Below, in pieces: positions 16,192 through 24,473 of a stretch of DNA of 49,981 nucleotides (its first letter is position 1; every line of letters starts with the position of its first letter). Source of the DNA: Chloroflexota bacterium (GTDB taxonomy: Bacteria > Chloroflexota > Limnocylindria > Limnocylindrales > CSP1-4). The notes under the pieces were generated by a model that worked only from the letters and a program-made list of their open reading frames with translations, ran no database searches and had not been told where the DNA came from. The DNA lies in assembly GCA_021786385.1 (NCBI GenBank), contig JAJYNJ010000027.1, positions 189,908 through 239,888 on the forward strand, given 5' to 3'. The position numbers and the translations under genes are program-made.

Positions 16192-17919
16192 GTGAAGACC
16201 TTGCCGGTCCTCCCGACCCGGCGCGCCGACGGTGTCGTCCAGGTCTCGTGTCGCGGCGCGGAGCTCCTGGGGCGCCCGCTCCTGAACAAGGACCTCGCCT
16301 TCGACGAACAGGAGCGCGACGAGCTCGGACTACGGGGGCTGCTGCCGCCCCGAGTTCTCTCCATCGAAGAGCAGGTGGCGCTGGAGCTCGAGCACGTGAG
16401 ACGGAAGGGAGACGAGCTCGAGCAGTACATCGGTCTGGCCGCCCTGCAGGACCGCAACGAGACGCTCTTCTACCGCCTCCTCGTCGACAACATCGAGGAA
16501 TTCTTGCCCGTCGTCTACACGCCGACGGTCGGACGCGCCTGCCAGCAGTTCAGCCACGTCATGCGCCGGGCACGTGGCCTCTGGATCACGCCGGACGACT
16601 CGGGCCGCATCGTCGACATCCTGCACAATGCACGTCACGAGGATGTGCGGCTGATCGTCGCCACGGACAACGAACGCATCCTGGGCCTGGGCGACCAGGG
16701 CGCTGGCGGCATGGGCATTCCGGTCGGCAAGCTCGCCCTGTACACGGCCGGAGCGGGGATCTATCCCTCGCTCACGCTCCCCATCTCGCTCGACGTCGGC
16801 ACCGACAACGAGGACCTGCTCAACGACCCGCTCTACGTCGGTTACCGCCATCCCCGCCTGCGAGGCGAACCCTACGACGAGTTCATCGAGGAGTTCGTCG
16901 AGGCCGTCAGCGAGGTCTTCCCGCACGCACTGCTGCAGTGGGAAGACTTCAAGCAGCACAACGCGATCCGCATCCTGGACCGCTTCCGGCACCGGATCGC
17001 CAGCTTCAACGACGACATCCAGGGCACCGCCGGCGTGGTGCTCGCGGGTCTCTTCGCCGCCCTGCGCATCCTCGATGAACCGCTCCACCGCCAGCGGCTC
17101 GTCTTCCTGGGCGCGGGTGCCGCCGGCGTCGGGATCGCACGTCTGGTGCGCGTGGCGATGGAGCGCGAGGGCGCCGACCGAGCTACCGTCGCCCGTGCCA
17201 TCGCGATGCTCGACACCCACGGCCTGGTTCACGTGGGACGCACGCCGCTCGACGCCGACAAACTGGAGTTCGCGCTGACGCCCGAGCTGATGGCCTACCA
17301 CGGCTTCAGCGGCGCGGGCCCCTTCGACCTCGAAGCGGTCGTCCGGCGCGTGCGGCCGACGATCCTGATCGGCACGAGCGGCACTCCGGGATCGTTCACG
17401 GAACAGGCGTTGCGTGAGATGGCCCGCCACGCGCGCCTCCCGATCGTGATGCCGCTTTCGAATCCGACCTCGCGCAGCGAGGCCGTCGCGGAGGAGATCC
17501 TGCGCTGGACCGAGGGCCGCGCGGTGGTCGCCAGCGGCAGCCCGTTCCCGCCGGTCGAGATCGACGGCCGAACGCGGCTGATCGGGCAGGCCAACAACGT
17601 CTTCATCTTTCCCGGGGTAGGGCTCGGAGTGATCGTCGCGGAGGCCCGCGAGGTGACCGACGAAATGTTCCTGGTGGCGGCCCACACCCTCGCGGACACG
17701 GTCACGGCCGACCGCCTCGCGGCCGGCGCGCTCTATCCGCCCATCTCGTCGCTGCGCGCGGTGACGCGCGCGATCGCGATGCGGGTCGTCTGTGAGGCGC
17801 GCGACTGTGGCGTGGGCCGCGGCCTGCACGACGACCAGATCGAGCAGGCGGTCGACGACGCGATGTGGTACCCAGCCTATCCGCCCTATTTGGCCAAACC
17901 GACCCCCGTGGCGGTCTGA
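16192..17919 (+). CDS. maeA: NAD-type malic enzyme (long form, MaeA/SfcA family)
   Basis: A 575-residue malate dehydrogenase (oxaloacetate-decarboxylating) that turns malate into pyruvate and CO2 with NAD(P)+. Visible features are the catalytic Tyr in VVYTPTVGRACQQ (Y109), Lys in GIPVGKLALY (K180), metal ligands E251/D252 and FNDDIQGTA (272-280), and a Rossmann loop GAGAAGVG (307-314). Length fits the long eukaryote/enterobacterial type (about 565), not the short Bacillus type. The GTG at 16192 is chosen because the conserved region starts soon after and TATCCT lies 6 nt upstream. It is a single gene, divergent from carAB; a strong hairpin follows its stop. Cofactor preference cannot be fixed by eye. 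Confidence 0.95.
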   Translation: MKTLPVLPTRRADGVVQVSCRGAELLGRPLLNKDLAFDEQERDELGLRGLLPPRVLSIEEQVALELEHVRRKGDELEQYIGLAALQDRNETLFYRLLVDNIEEFLPVVYTPTVGRACQQFSHVMRRARGLWITPDDSGRIVDILHNARHEDVRLIVATDNERILGLGDQGAGGMGIPVGKLALYTAGAGIYPSLTLPISLDVGTDNEDLLNDPLYVGYRHPRLRGEPYDEFIEEFVEAVSEVFPHALLQWEDFKQHNAIRILDRFRHRIASFNDDIQGTAGVVLAGLFAALRILDEPLHRQRLVFLGAGAAGVGIARLVRVAMEREGADRATVARAIAMLDTHGLVHVGRTPLDADKLEFALTPELMAYHGFSGAGPFDLEAVVRRVRPTILIGTSGTPGSFTEQALREMARHARLPIVMPLSNPTSRSEAVAEEILRWTEGRAVVASGSPFPPVEIDGRTRLIGQANNVFIFPGVGLGVIVAEAREVTDEMFLVAAHTLADTVTADRLAAGALYPPISSLRAVTRAIAMRVVCEARDCGVGRGLHDDQIEQAVDDAMWYPAYPPYLAKPTPVAV

Positions 17920-17930
17920 GCGCGGATCGG

Positions 17931-17964
17931 CGAGCCGCCGGCGGCATCTCCCGCCAGCGGCTCG
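17931..17964. terminator. bidirectional terminator-like hairpin
   Basis: 14-bp arms with a single mismatch (17931-17944 and 17951-17964) enclose a 6-nt loop, between the convergent ends of malic enzyme and the DsrE gene. There is no T-run, so termination may depend on Rho or on the hairpin alone. Confidence 0.5.
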
Positions 17965-17995
17965 GTGCCCGTGCGCCGGCACGCGCGCGCGGTCA

Positions 17996-18346
17996 TCAGA
18001 ACGTCACCACCTTCTCGGCCCAGGCCGTCCAGGCCGCGAGCTCGGCCATCGAGGAGCGGTGGGTGCCCGGCATCAGGTCGGCGTCCGTCATGCCCCGCGC
18101 GTCCATGCAGGTCCCGCAGGCCCCCACCGGCACCCCTTTCGCGACCAGGCCGCGCAGCATGCGCTCGATGTTGTAGTAGCCCTCGGGCGTCGTCTGGCCC
18201 CCTCGCGCACACCAAACCGCGTCGGACATCAGACAGAGCCGCAGCGCGCTCCCCTCGAGCTTCGCCAGTGCCAGCGCGAGGCGCAGCCCATTGTAGGTGC
18301 GCTCGGTGCCGTAGGGCGGGTCGTTGAGGATGATGAGCGTCTGCAT
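17996..18346 (-). CDS. DsrE/DsrF-like sulfur-relay family protein
   Basis: A 116-residue small cytoplasmic protein of the DsrE fold (QTLIILNDPPYGTERTYNGLRLALAL at the N-terminus). A CGTC motif (GACGTCMDARGM, about residues 76-87) offers thiols suited to carrying persulfide sulfur. The ATG at 18344-18346 has AGGAGGT 7 nt upstream. It follows an MFS permease gene by 32 bp on the same strand and is divergent from an ArsR-rhodanese regulator, so the three probably serve one sulfur or thiol response. The family also includes proteins of unknown role (YchN-like), so the sulfur-carrier role is an inference. Confidence 0.85.
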   Translation of the reverse strand: MQTLIILNDPPYGTERTYNGLRLALALAKLEGSALRLCLMSDAVWCARGGQTTPEGYYNIERMLRGLVAKGVPVGACGTCMDARGMTDADLMPGTHRSSMAELAAWTAWAEKVVTF

Positions 18347-18378
18347 GCCGAGGACCTCCTGCTGCGTTGGAGCTGCGC

Positions 18379-19800
18379 TCATGATGCAACCGCGGGGGAT
18401 GCAACCGCGCGGGCCGCGCCGCTGTGTGGGCGCGTCTCGTACATCCGTAGCGCCACGATGAGCCCTGAGCCGAGCGCGAGTAGTGCCACCACCCCGATCG
18501 CGGTCGTGAAGCCTGCGGCATCGGCGATCGCGCCGGAGAGGAGGGCACCGACCGCGAACCCCGCGTCGCGCCAGAACCGGTAGACCCCGAGCGCCGAGGC
18601 GCGCCAGCTCGGGTGCGCCACGTCGCCGATGGCGGCGAGCAGCGTCGGGTAGACCATGGCGGTCCCCACACCGAGCAGCGCGGCCGCGCCCAGCCAGGGT
18701 GCAAAGCCATCCGTCGTCGCGATCGCGCCCACCGCGATCCCCTGGGTCAGCATGCCGCCGACGATGAGGCGCTTGCGACCGAAGCGGTCCGAGAAGGGGC
18801 CCGTGACGAGTTGGCCGACCCCCCAGACGGCCGGGTAGACGGCGGCGAGGAGTCCGATCTGGCCAACCGCCATCCCGTGCGCCGCGTAGAAGAGAGGCAG
18901 CAGCCCCCAGGCCATCCCGTCTTTCAGGTTCGTCACCAGACCGGCCTGGCTGCAGGCGGACAGCGTGCGCTCGCGCAGGCTCGTCTGGGCGAAGACCTGG
19001 GGCAACGGGAGTGTGCGCTCGGCGGTGCCGGTCGCGACGGTCCGCTCGCGTCCCTCGTGGCGCGCATGCCCGTGGGTCTCCCGGACGAACAGGGTGGAGA
19101 GCGCGAGGCCCAGCCCCACGTAGGCAAGGCCCAGGAAGAAGGGCGCCGGTCGCAGGCCGGCCTGCTGCGCGATCAGCCCGGTGGCCATGGCCGTCAGTGC
19201 GACCCCGCTGTAGCCTGCCCACTCGTTCAAGCCGACGGCCAGCCCCCGCCGCTCGGGCCCCGCGAGATCGACCATGGCGTTCACGAGGTTCGTCCAGGCG
19301 AGGCCCTGGTTGAGCGCGAGGAGCACGTTCGCCACGATCACCCAACCCCAGTTCGGCGCCCAGATCAGCAGCAGCGGGACCGGCACGCCAGCCAGCCAGC
19401 CCGCGACGAGCAGCGGCTTGCGGCCGACCCGGTCGGCAAGGACGCCGGCAGCGAGGTTGGTCAGGGCCTTGACGATCCCGAAGGCGACGATGAAGGTCAG
19501 CGCTGCGGTGGCGGCCTGCAGGCCGAAGATCCGCGTGGCCATGAGCGGCAGGATCGTGCGCTCCTGGCCGAGCACACCACCTACGAGCGCCTGCACGCCG
19601 ACGAGCAGCACGAACTGCCCGAGATTGACGCGCAGGCCGAGGCGCGGGATGGACGAGACGACCCGGCCGGCATCTGGTCCAGCGGTTCCTCCAACCGCAC
19701 GGGAGCCTTGCTCTCCCGCGCCCGCCGCCTCTCTCGAGGGGGCGGGCGCGCGGCCCGCATCTTCGTGCCCAGGCGGAGCCGCGGCGTTCTGTCGATCCAT
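18379..19800 (-). CDS. MFS transporter
   Basis: A 473-residue permease. A non-conserved, Ala/Gly-rich N-terminal stretch (1-55) precedes about 12 hydrophobic segments, with the MFS loop motif in both halves (GVLADRVGRKPLLVAGW and GPFSDRFGRKRLIVGGM). The ATG at 19798-19800 is preferred over one 18 nt upstream, because the strong -10 hexamer TATACT stands 7 nt before it and would overlap the earlier one. The DsrE gene follows by 32 bp. It is divergent from the ArsR-rhodanese gene, which probably represses it. Substrate is unknown; a sulfur compound or thiol-reactive toxin would fit the neighbours. Confidence 0.9.
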   Translation of the reverse strand: MDRQNAAAPPGHEDAGRAPAPSREAAGAGEQGSRAVGGTAGPDAGRVVSSIPRLGLRVNLGQFVLLVGVQALVGGVLGQERTILPLMATRIFGLQAATAALTFIVAFGIVKALTNLAAGVLADRVGRKPLLVAGWLAGVPVPLLLIWAPNWGWVIVANVLLALNQGLAWTNLVNAMVDLAGPERRGLAVGLNEWAGYSGVALTAMATGLIAQQAGLRPAPFFLGLAYVGLGLALSTLFVRETHGHARHEGRERTVATGTAERTLPLPQVFAQTSLRERTLSACSQAGLVTNLKDGMAWGLLPLFYAAHGMAVGQIGLLAAVYPAVWGVGQLVTGPFSDRFGRKRLIVGGMLTQGIAVGAIATTDGFAPWLGAAALLGVGTAMVYPTLLAAIGDVAHPSWRASALGVYRFWRDAGFAVGALLSGAIADAAGFTTAIGVVALLALGSGLIVALRMYETRPHSGAARAVASPAVAS

Positions 19801-19807
19801 GCGAGGT

Positions 19808-19813
19808 AGTATA
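19808..19813 (-). promoter_or_regulatory. -10 element (TATACT) for leaderless MFS mRNA
   Basis: TATACT (5 of 6 to consensus) lies 7 nt before the ATG at 19800, in the 45-bp gap shared with the divergent regulator. It is the best-matching -10 of the set. Regulator binding here would block both genes. Confidence 0.55.
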
Positions 19814-19845
19814 TGCATGTCTCTTTATCCATGGAGGACTAGACA

Positions 19846-20568
19846 GTGGGCGCCAACCAAGCAGCTCGCTCCCCTGTTGCAGCCACCAGCCACGACAGAG
19901 CAGCGAAAGACGCGCTCAACGAGCAGTTCGCCCGCGTCGGGCAGGCCCTTGCGAACGGCCGACGCGTCGAGCTGCTCGACCTGCTCGCGCAGGGCGAGCG
20001 CGGCGTCGAGGCGCTGGCGGCCGAGGCCGAGATCGGGGTCACCCTCGCCTCGGCGCACCTGCAGGTGCTGCGCCGAGCCGGGCTCGTGGAGACGCGTCGC
20101 GAGGGCACGCACGTCTTCTACCGACTCGCTGGAGACGACGTGTACCGCCTGCTCGCCTCGGTGCGCGACCTGGCGACCAGACGGATCGCGGACGCCGAGC
20201 GCGCCGCGCGCCACTACCTGGGCGAGCCCGACGCGCTCGAGCCGGTCAGCCGGGAGGAGCTGCTACGGCGCGTCGAAGCGGGCGACGTCGTCGTCGTCGA
20301 CGTGCGCCCCGCCGCTGAGTACGCAGCCGGCCACATCGCGGGCGCCATCTCGGTGCCCCTCGACGAACTCGAAGCGCGTCTCGCCGAGCTGACCCCTGAG
20401 CGCGAGGTGGTGGCCTACTGTCGCGGGCCCTTCTGCGCGCTGGGCGCGCACGGGGTGGACCTGCTGCGCCGCCACGGCAGACGCGCCCGACGCCTCGTGG
20501 ACGGCTTCCCGGAGTGGCGGCTGGCCAGGCTGCCGGTCGCCCAGGGGAACCCGAGCGCCCAGGGCTGA
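19846..20568 (+). CDS. ArsR-family regulator fused to a rhodanese domain
   Basis: A 240-residue transcription regulator. Residues 20-110 form an ArsR winged helix (LASAHLQVLRRAGLVETRREGTHVFYRLA). Residues 133-230 form a rhodanese domain (VVVVDVRPAAEYAAGHIAGAISVPLDEL) with the active-site loop beginning at C192 (YCRGPFCALG). The only cysteines are C192 and C197, both in that loop, so the DNA-binding half has no metal-thiolate site. Sensing is likely through persulfide formation on the rhodanese. The GTG at 19846 has GGAGG 8 nt upstream. It is divergent from the MFS-DsrE pair, and a 12-bp perfect hairpin follows its stop. The domain calls are strong; the ligand is inference. Confidence 0.93.
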   Translation: MGANQAARSPVAATSHDRAAKDALNEQFARVGQALANGRRVELLDLLAQGERGVEALAAEAEIGVTLASAHLQVLRRAGLVETRREGTHVFYRLAGDDVYRLLASVRDLATRRIADAERAARHYLGEPDALEPVSREELLRRVEAGDVVVVDVRPAAEYAAGHIAGAISVPLDELEARLAELTPEREVVAYCRGPFCALGAHGVDLLRRHGRRARRLVDGFPEWRLARLPVAQGNPSAQG

Positions 20569-20570
20569 AC

Positions 20571-20601
20571 AGCGGAGCCCGGCTCCTGGCCGGGCTCCGC
20601 T
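20571..20601 (+). terminator. terminator-like hairpin after the ArsR-rhodanese gene
   Basis: AGCGGAGCCCGG and CCGGGCTCCGCT form a perfect 12-bp stem with a 7-nt loop, starting 3 nt after the stop codon. No T-run follows. It also lies past the end of the convergent small gene. Confidence 0.55.
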
Positions 20602-20670
20602 CTGCGCGCCGCGGTTCGTTCCCAGAGGCGGCGGCGCTCGTCGTGTGGCCCCGCTCACCCCTCGAAGATC

Positions 20671-20889
20671 TCAGCTCGTCTGCGACCCCGGCGCGAACAA
20701 CCGGCGGAACGCCTCGCCGTTGGATAGGTCGCGCTCGAGCAGGACATGCGTCGGCGCCAAGCCGTAGGCCTCACCCTGCAAGCTGCTGGCGCGCCAGCCG
20801 TCGTGACCGAGCTCGTCCAGGCGCTGGAGCACGTCGACAACGTGCCCGTTCGCGGGGATCGCCTCGACGCGGTACTCGATCCGGCTCAT
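20671..20889 (-). CDS. small DUF4177-like protein
   Basis: A 72-residue protein with the pattern of DUF4177-type domains: a beta strand (IEYRVEAI), a helix ending LDELGHDGWRASSLQ, then a strand (THVLLERDL). These small proteins have no known enzymatic activity. The ATG at 20887-20889 has AAAGGAG 6 nt upstream, a strong site. It is convergent with the ArsR-rhodanese gene and downstream of a long gene-free region that contains a possible promoter and hairpin on the same strand. Confidence 0.7.
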   Translation of the reverse strand: MSRIEYRVEAIPANGHVVDVLQRLDELGHDGWRASSLQGEAYGLAPTHVLLERDLSNGEAFRRLFAPGSQTS

Positions 20890-21723
20890 GATGGTCTCCT
20901 TTCGCACGATGGCGCACGCCTGAGCAGTTGACGCGGGCCGGGACAGTGCGCGTTGCAGATACGCGGTGGCAGACTTCCGGACGGGTCGTATCAGCGGGCC
21001 GGAACCCAGCGCCCGCCGGCGCCCGGGGTGTGGCCGAACCTGCCGAAACCGCCCGCGGTCTCGGGCGGGCAGGGCATCTCGACCGAGCGGTGCACGAGGC
21101 CGCTCCCCTGATCTCCTACCCAGTGGCTCTCCTTTCGCTCCGCGGACCGTGGCCGGCCATGCGGCGCGGTCCGGTTGTGTTCTGCCGCAGAGTGTAAGCT
21201 CTTGTAGTCTCCTTACAAATGGAATATGCGAGAATGTACAGGGGAATCGATCCGCCCGATCTTGTGGCCGTTCGGGTTCGGGGCGGGCCATCCGACTCGG
21301 CTCGTCCGTGAGCTGGCCGATGCGCCCGTGTGGTGCTCTCGGTGGCCGGGCGCCAACGACCGGGCGCCAACGATCCGCCCTCGAGGGAGATCCGGCTGGG
21401 GCGATCGCGCAGGGGCGCTCCGCCGCACGAATCAGGGGCCGGATCGAGGATCCCCTCCCGAGACGCCCAGGCCCGCGGGCCGCCTCGTGCTCCGCCATGC
21501 GAAGCCGCCGGCGAGGGGTGCTCACGTGCTGGCGAGCGCGTGCTTCACGTCTGCGCGCGGGCCGCCGCCATGTTGTGCGAGCCTCCGGCCCACGACGCGC
21601 AGCGGTACACGGACGTACTCTGCCTCGACGCGATCCCGAGCCACGGTCGCCGACCGCTGGGCCGCCTAGACCGCGCCGACGCGGAGCATCTGATGGCTCT
21701 TCGCAGAACCGCCCTCGACCGCT
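20890..21723. other. 834-bp gene-free region
   Basis: No convincing coding sequence on either strand. It holds a local AT-rich patch (about 21190-21240) with a promoter-like pair on the minus strand, a small perfect inverted repeat TTGTA-N7-TACAA (21202-21218), a 7-bp perfect hairpin with a short T-run on the minus strand (21049-21068), a second AAAGGAG sequence without a start codon (about 21130-21140), and an exact 14-bp tandem duplication (21346-21373). The minus-strand elements could define a small RNA or a leader for the 72-residue gene. Confidence 0.5.
21191..21218 (-). promoter_or_regulatory. promoter-like TTGTAA-N16-TACACT, overlapping a small inverted repeat
   Basis: On the minus strand TTGTAA (21213-21218) and TACACT (21191-21196) are 16 nt apart, each 4 of 6 to the sigma-70 consensus, in an otherwise GC-rich region. 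The inverted repeat TTGTA-N7-TACAA (21202-21218) overlaps it and could be an operator. Transcription would run toward the 72-residue gene. Confidence 0.35.
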
Positions 21724-21798
21724 TGGTGAGCCGGGAGAGACTCGAACTCTCAACCCGCGGTTTAAGAGACCGCTGCTCTACCGTTGAGCTACCGGCCC
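21724..21798 (-). tRNA. tRNA-Lys (anticodon CTT)
   Basis: A 75-nt cloverleaf. The acceptor stem (GGGCCGG with CCGGCTC) closes with one G-U pair. The D arm has TAGCTCA. The anticodon stem GCGGT/ACCGC surrounds loop CTCTTAA, giving anticodon CTT. The T arm is GAGAG-TTCGAGT-CTCTC. CCA is encoded. Confidence 0.96.
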
Positions 21799-21825
21799 AC
21801 GGTCGCCGATTGTAGCGCACGGCCG

Positions 21826-21855
21826 CAGCCCTGCGGGAGGCAGCCCTGCGGGAGG
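21826..21855. repeat. 15-bp tandem duplication
   Basis: CAGCCCTGCGGGAGG occurs twice in a row (21826-21840, 21841-21855), followed by a partial third copy, between tRNA-Lys and the hydrogenase operon. No function is apparent. Confidence 0.6.
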
Positions 21856-22001
21856 CAGCCCCGCCATGCTCGCGCCCCGTACGTAGCGGGTCGGACGGAC
21901 CGCGTTCGCGTGACTGCAGGCCCTGTCGGCATGACCCAACGGGATGATCACATACTGATGCAGCCGTACGTCTCGCCTGCCCCCCACGGAGGTCGACCGC
22001 C

Positions 22002-22496
22002 ATGCCCGAGACCGAGGGCCCAGCGCCCAGGACCGAAGCCAACGCCGAGCTCGTCGCGCTGCTCAACGCGACCTGGTTCGCTGCCGACCTGCCGCCCCAA
22101 GCCCAGGTCCGACTCGCCTCGCTGGCGCGCCGTTACCAGGCGTCAGCCGGCACGACGCTGCTGGCCGAGGGCCAGCTCGCCAACGAGCTCGGGATCGTGC
22201 TCTCGGGCCGCGTGTCACTGCGGACGCTGGTACCCGAGACCGGTTGGATCACGATCCTGACGGTCGAACCGGGCGACGTCTTCGGCTGGTCTGCGCTCGT
22301 GCCGCCCTACCGTTCCACGTCCACTGTGGTGGCGCTGCAGCCGGTCGATGTCCTGGCGCTCGACGGGCCCGGTCTGCGCGCAGCGCTGGCCGCCGACCAC
22401 GACCTGGCCGCCGCGCTCTATCCGCGTGTCCTCCAGGCCCTGGCGCGGCGCCTGACCGCCACCCGGCTCCAGATGCTCGACCTGTTCGCGAGGTAG
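22002..22496 (+). CDS. cyclic nucleotide-binding domain protein without DNA-binding domain
   Basis: A 164-residue protein with a cNMP-binding beta-roll (about 20-140: ASAGTTLLAEGQLANELGIVLSGRVSL, then EPGDVFGWSALV) and closing helices. It ends before any helix-turn-helix, so it is not a Crp/Fnr transcription factor. The ATG at 22002 has GGAGGT 8 nt upstream. It is the first gene of the group 3b hydrogenase operon, with the diaphorase fusion starting 12 bp after its stop. It may bind a small molecule or protein and tune the hydrogenase. The arginine expected in the phosphate-binding cassette (RxA motif) is not clear: the stretch reads PPYRSTSTVVAL. Ligand unknown. Confidence 0.85.
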   Translation: MPETEGPAPRTEANAELVALLNATWFAADLPPQAQVRLASLARRYQASAGTTLLAEGQLANELGIVLSGRVSLRTLVPETGWITILTVEPGDVFGWSALVPPYRSTSTVVALQPVDVLALDGPGLRAALAADHDLAAALYPRVLQALARRLTATRLQMLDLFAR

Positions 22497-22508
22497 CCAC
22501 CGATCGAC

Positions 22509-24473
22509 GTGACCAACGTGACGAAAAGCGCGATCGGTTTCCTGCCCCGCGCCGGGTTCCAACACCTCATCGAGCTCCTCGCCGAGGACGGGCGGACCGT
22601 GATCGGGCCCACCGTGGCCGACGGCGCCATCGTGTACGGGGAGATCCACCACGTCGCCGATCTGCCGCAGGGGATCGGGGCGGAGCAGGCACCGGGCCAC
22701 TATCGGCTCGTCCACCACGCTGACGAGCGCTTCTTTGCCTACGCTGTCGGGCCGACGTCCTGGAAGCGATTCGTCTTCCCGCCAACGCTGGCGCTCGGCG
22801 AGTCCCGACGTGACGACCACGGACACGTCTCATTCGGGCCTGCGCCCCGCGAGATCCCGCGGCTCGCCTTCCTCGGCGTGCGTGCCTGCGAGCTGGCCGC
22901 CCTCGGCATCGAGGACCGGGTCTTCCTGGGCGGCCCCTACACCGACGAAGACTACCGGGCACGACGGGCAAACACACTGATCGTCGCGGTGCAGTGTGCC
23001 GAGCCCGCGGCCACCTGCTTCTGCACGTCGATGGGCACCGGTCCCGGCATCCGCAGCGGCCACGACATCGCGCTGATCGAGCTCGACGAAGGGTTCATCG
23101 TCACAGCCGGCACACCGGCGGGGTCGGCCATCGTGACACGGCTCGACCTGGCCGAGGCCACGGCCGAGCAGCTCACCGCCGGGGCGGACCAGCTGGCGGC
23201 GGCGCGCGATCGGATCGGCGATCCGGTGGTGACCGCCGGCCTCCACGATCGCCTGCTCGCGAAGCTCGAGAGCCCGCGCTGGGCGCAGATCGCGGAGCGC
23301 TGCCTCGCCTGCACCAACTGCACCGCGGCCTGCCCCACCTGCTTCTGCACCAGCGTCAGCCAGCGTTCGGACCTCGATGGTCACACCGCAACGACCGAAC
23401 GGCGCTGGGATTCCTGCTTCACCAAGGGGTTCGCGGCCGTCGCGCTCGGCGGCAACTTCCGACCGCGCGTGCAGGACCGCTACCGTCAGTGGCTGACGCA
23501 CAAGTTCGCGACCTGGATCGACCAGTTCGGCACCTCCGGATGCGTCGGCTGCGGCCGCTGTATCACCTGGTGCCCCGTCGGCATCGACGTCCGCGAGGAA
23601 TTGAACGTGATCGCGCCGCCCCCACAGGTGAGCGCGGGGCCGGCTGAGGCGGCCCAACCGCACGCGCCGCGGAGCAGCGTCTTCCGCGTCGAGGGGGTGC
23701 GCCGCGAGACGCACGACACCGTCACGTTGGCGCTTTCCACGCCGGACGGCATCGACTGGTCCACCGCGCGGGGCGAGTTCGTGATGGTCTCGCTGCCCGC
23801 GGTCGGCGCCGTGCCAATCTCCATCTCGCGACGCCTCCCGCGCGGCCTGGAGCTGACGATCCGCGCCGTCGGCCCGACGACCACCGTCCTGACCGGGCTC
23901 GAGCGGGGAGCCGAGGTTGGCCTGTCGGCACCGCTAGGCCACGGGTGGCCCGTCGCGGCCGCGCAGGAACACGACGTGGTGATCGTGGGCGGCGGGATGG
24001 GGCTGGCGCCGTTGCGGCCGATCGTCGACGAGATCCTGGCCGCGCGGTCGCGCTACGGCGACGTGCACATCTACTACGGCGCGCGGACACCCAGCGACGT
24101 GCTCTACACAGAGGAGCTGGCGGCGTGGGCGGCCCGCGACGACCTGGAAGTGGGGGTGACCGTCGACCGCGCCGACGCCACGTGGCTCGGACGGGTCGGC
24201 GTGGTGACACACCTGTTCGACCGTGCACGCTGGGACGGCACGAAGGCGCTGGCCTTCGTGTGCGGGCCGGAGCGGATGATCCAGGCGACGGTCAACGCGC
24301 TCGCCGGACGGGGCCTCACGCCCGACCGGATCTTCATCTCGATGGAGCGCCACATGGAGTGCGGCGTCGGCCTCTGCGGCCACTGCCAGGTCGGACCCTT
24401 CTTCGTCTGCAAAGACGGACCGGTCTTCTCGCTCGCGCAGCTCGGCGACGTCTTCGGACGGGAGGGCATCTGA
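22509..24473 (+). CDS. hyhBG: group 3b NiFe hydrogenase diaphorase module, fused beta-gamma subunit (HyhB-HyhG)
   Basis: A 654-residue fusion of two normally separate subunits. Residues 1-375 match the beta subunit (anaerobic sulfite reductase A-like) with iron-sulfur ligands in CLACTNCTAACPTC (265-278) and CVGCGRCITWC (345-355). Residues 390-654 match the gamma subunit, a ferredoxin-NADP reductase-like FAD/NAD(P) module: flavin motif VPISIS (about 435-440), nucleotide loop GGGMGLAPLRP (494-504) and a 2Fe-2S site C618, C623, C626, C634. It shuttles electrons between NAD(P)H and the NiFe catalytic dimer encoded next. The combined length equals the sum of the separate P. furiosus-type subunits (about 660). 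The start is GTG at 22509; a second GTG 9 nt on is possible. The small-subunit ATG overlaps its stop (TGATG). Confidence 0.94.
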   Translation: MTNVTKSAIGFLPRAGFQHLIELLAEDGRTVIGPTVADGAIVYGEIHHVADLPQGIGAEQAPGHYRLVHHADERFFAYAVGPTSWKRFVFPPTLALGESRRDDHGHVSFGPAPREIPRLAFLGVRACELAALGIEDRVFLGGPYTDEDYRARRANTLIVAVQCAEPAATCFCTSMGTGPGIRSGHDIALIELDEGFIVTAGTPAGSAIVTRLDLAEATAEQLTAGADQLAAARDRIGDPVVTAGLHDRLLAKLESPRWAQIAERCLACTNCTAACPTCFCTSVSQRSDLDGHTATTERRWDSCFTKGFAAVALGGNFRPRVQDRYRQWLTHKFATWIDQFGTSGCVGCGRCITWCPVGIDVREELNVIAPPPQVSAGPAEAAQPHAPRSSVFRVEGVRRETHDTVTLALSTPDGIDWSTARGEFVMVSLPAVGAVPISISRRLPRGLELTIRAVGPTTTVLTGLERGAEVGLSAPLGHGWPVAAAQEHDVVIVGGGMGLAPLRPIVDEILAARSRYGDVHIYYGARTPSDVLYTEELAAWAARDDLEVGVTVDRADATWLGRVGVVTHLFDRARWDGTKALAFVCGPERMIQATVNALAGRGLTPDRIFISMERHMECGVGLCGHCQVGPFFVCKDGPVFSLAQLGDVFGREGI

